A stretch of DNA of 64,000 bases. Origin: Rhodamnia argentea (lineage: Eukaryota > Streptophyta > Magnoliopsida > Myrtales > Myrtaceae). Each line of letters starts with the position of its first letter. Position 1 is the stretch's first letter. A program made the position numbers and the translations under genes. Of this stretch, positions 63,478 to 64,000 are shown piece by piece. Below the pieces are notes generated by a model that saw only the letters and a list, made by a program, of their open reading frames with translations, was not told where the DNA came from and made no database searches. The stretch spans positions 8,665,001 through 8,729,000 of the forward strand of contig NC_063155.1 of assembly GCF_020921035.1 (NCBI RefSeq). Reading direction: 5' to 3'.

Positions 63478-64000
63478 ACCGCAGCAATAGGTTCTGGAGC
63501 AAACACTAAAGAATGTTGATAGTAAGATTAGAATGACAACTCAATACAAGAAGAGCTTTTTATACGCAACCCACGAGTTGACTAATTATAATTTTGGCAA
63601 AAAATGATTCATTCCCTATAGAGATCATAAATATATGGACAGCAAACTAGCGTTGGCCGGTGAAAGTCTCATTTCTTAACCTGGAATGAACAAGAATACC
63701 CAAATACCAGCTGCACCAGAAGAAGATTAAGGGACAAGCTCACGAAGCTTCACACGCTTAAAAAACGACGACTTGCATTCACAGAGAAGAACAAATTCGC
63801 AACGTCGCATCTCGATTTGGATCACGACTTTCTTTCTGCTAATCACCTTTCAAACATCGAAAATCACGTCAAGAAACAAGAACCCATAAAGCAAATTGAC
63901 CCAATACTGTTTTCTGAGCGCAACAAGAAGCAAGAAACCAACCAGAGTAACAAGGTCGGATTCCTGTCGCAAGGTGCCCACTGGGTTTTTCTTCCGAACC
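62958..64000. other. 5' UTR intron and promoter region of HIR
   Basis: No coding sequence recognised. It probably contains a non-coding first exon and a large 5' UTR intron of the HIR gene on the minus strand. The window ends here, so another gene beyond cannot be excluded. Confidence 0.5.
63444..63475. repeat. (GA)n microsatellite upstream of HIR
   Basis: About 16 perfect GA units; on the HIR strand this is a CT tract, probably within the 5' UTR intron or leader. Confidence 0.9.

Overview
This is a window of plant nuclear DNA, most likely from a woody eudicot. Genes are split by GT-AG and some GC-AG introns, intergenic DNA is AT-rich and full of small inverted-repeat elements, and every recognisable protein is closest to angiosperm families. 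The repeat style (abundant elements with 'tttaccccaaact...' subterminal motifs) reminds me of Myrtales such as Eucalyptus, but that is an impression from memory. No CRISPR arrays, operons or rRNA genes are present.

Layout. 1-2.6 kb: repeat-rich spacer. 2.7-6.6 kb (-): RAD6-type ubiquitin-conjugating enzyme E2. 6.6-12.5 kb: spacer with a tRNA-like SINE, a decayed coding fragment, and a truncated Ty1/copia retrotransposon whose LTR holds a nested MITE. 12.5-15.5 kb (-): group IIb WRKY transcription factor (WRKY61/72 clade). 15.5-24.9 kb: repeat-rich spacer ending in a triplicated segment upstream of the next gene. 24.9-31.1 kb (+): mitochondrial delta-1-pyrroline-5-carboxylate dehydrogenase (ALDH12A1). 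33.9-42.1 kb (+): YLPM1-like P-loop protein. 43.2-47.8 kb (+): isochorismate synthase. 48.0-49.1 kb: unidentified exon-like sequence. 52.7-55.9 kb (+): intronless QUIRKY-type MCTP. 57.7-58.1 kb (+): small Lys-rich protein. 58.7-60.3 kb (+): short, divergent VDAC porin. 61.1-63+ kb (-): hypersensitive-induced reaction (HIR) band-7 protein.

How the genes relate. Several concern stress and immunity: salicylate precursor synthesis (ICS), proline catabolism (P5CDH), a defence-clade WRKY and a plasma-membrane HIR protein. From remembered Arabidopsis locus numbers, neighbours here match pairs that are adjacent in Arabidopsis on different chromosomes (ICS1-QKY, WRKY61-ICS2, P5CDH-UBC3, HIR / K-rich / YLPM1-like). 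The window therefore looks like a less fractionated version of an ancestral eudicot block. Exon maps were built by hand from splice signals and reading-frame continuity. For UBC, WRKY, P5CDH, ICS, VDAC and HIR the exon lengths sum to an intact frame. For YLPM1 they do not, by exactly one base.
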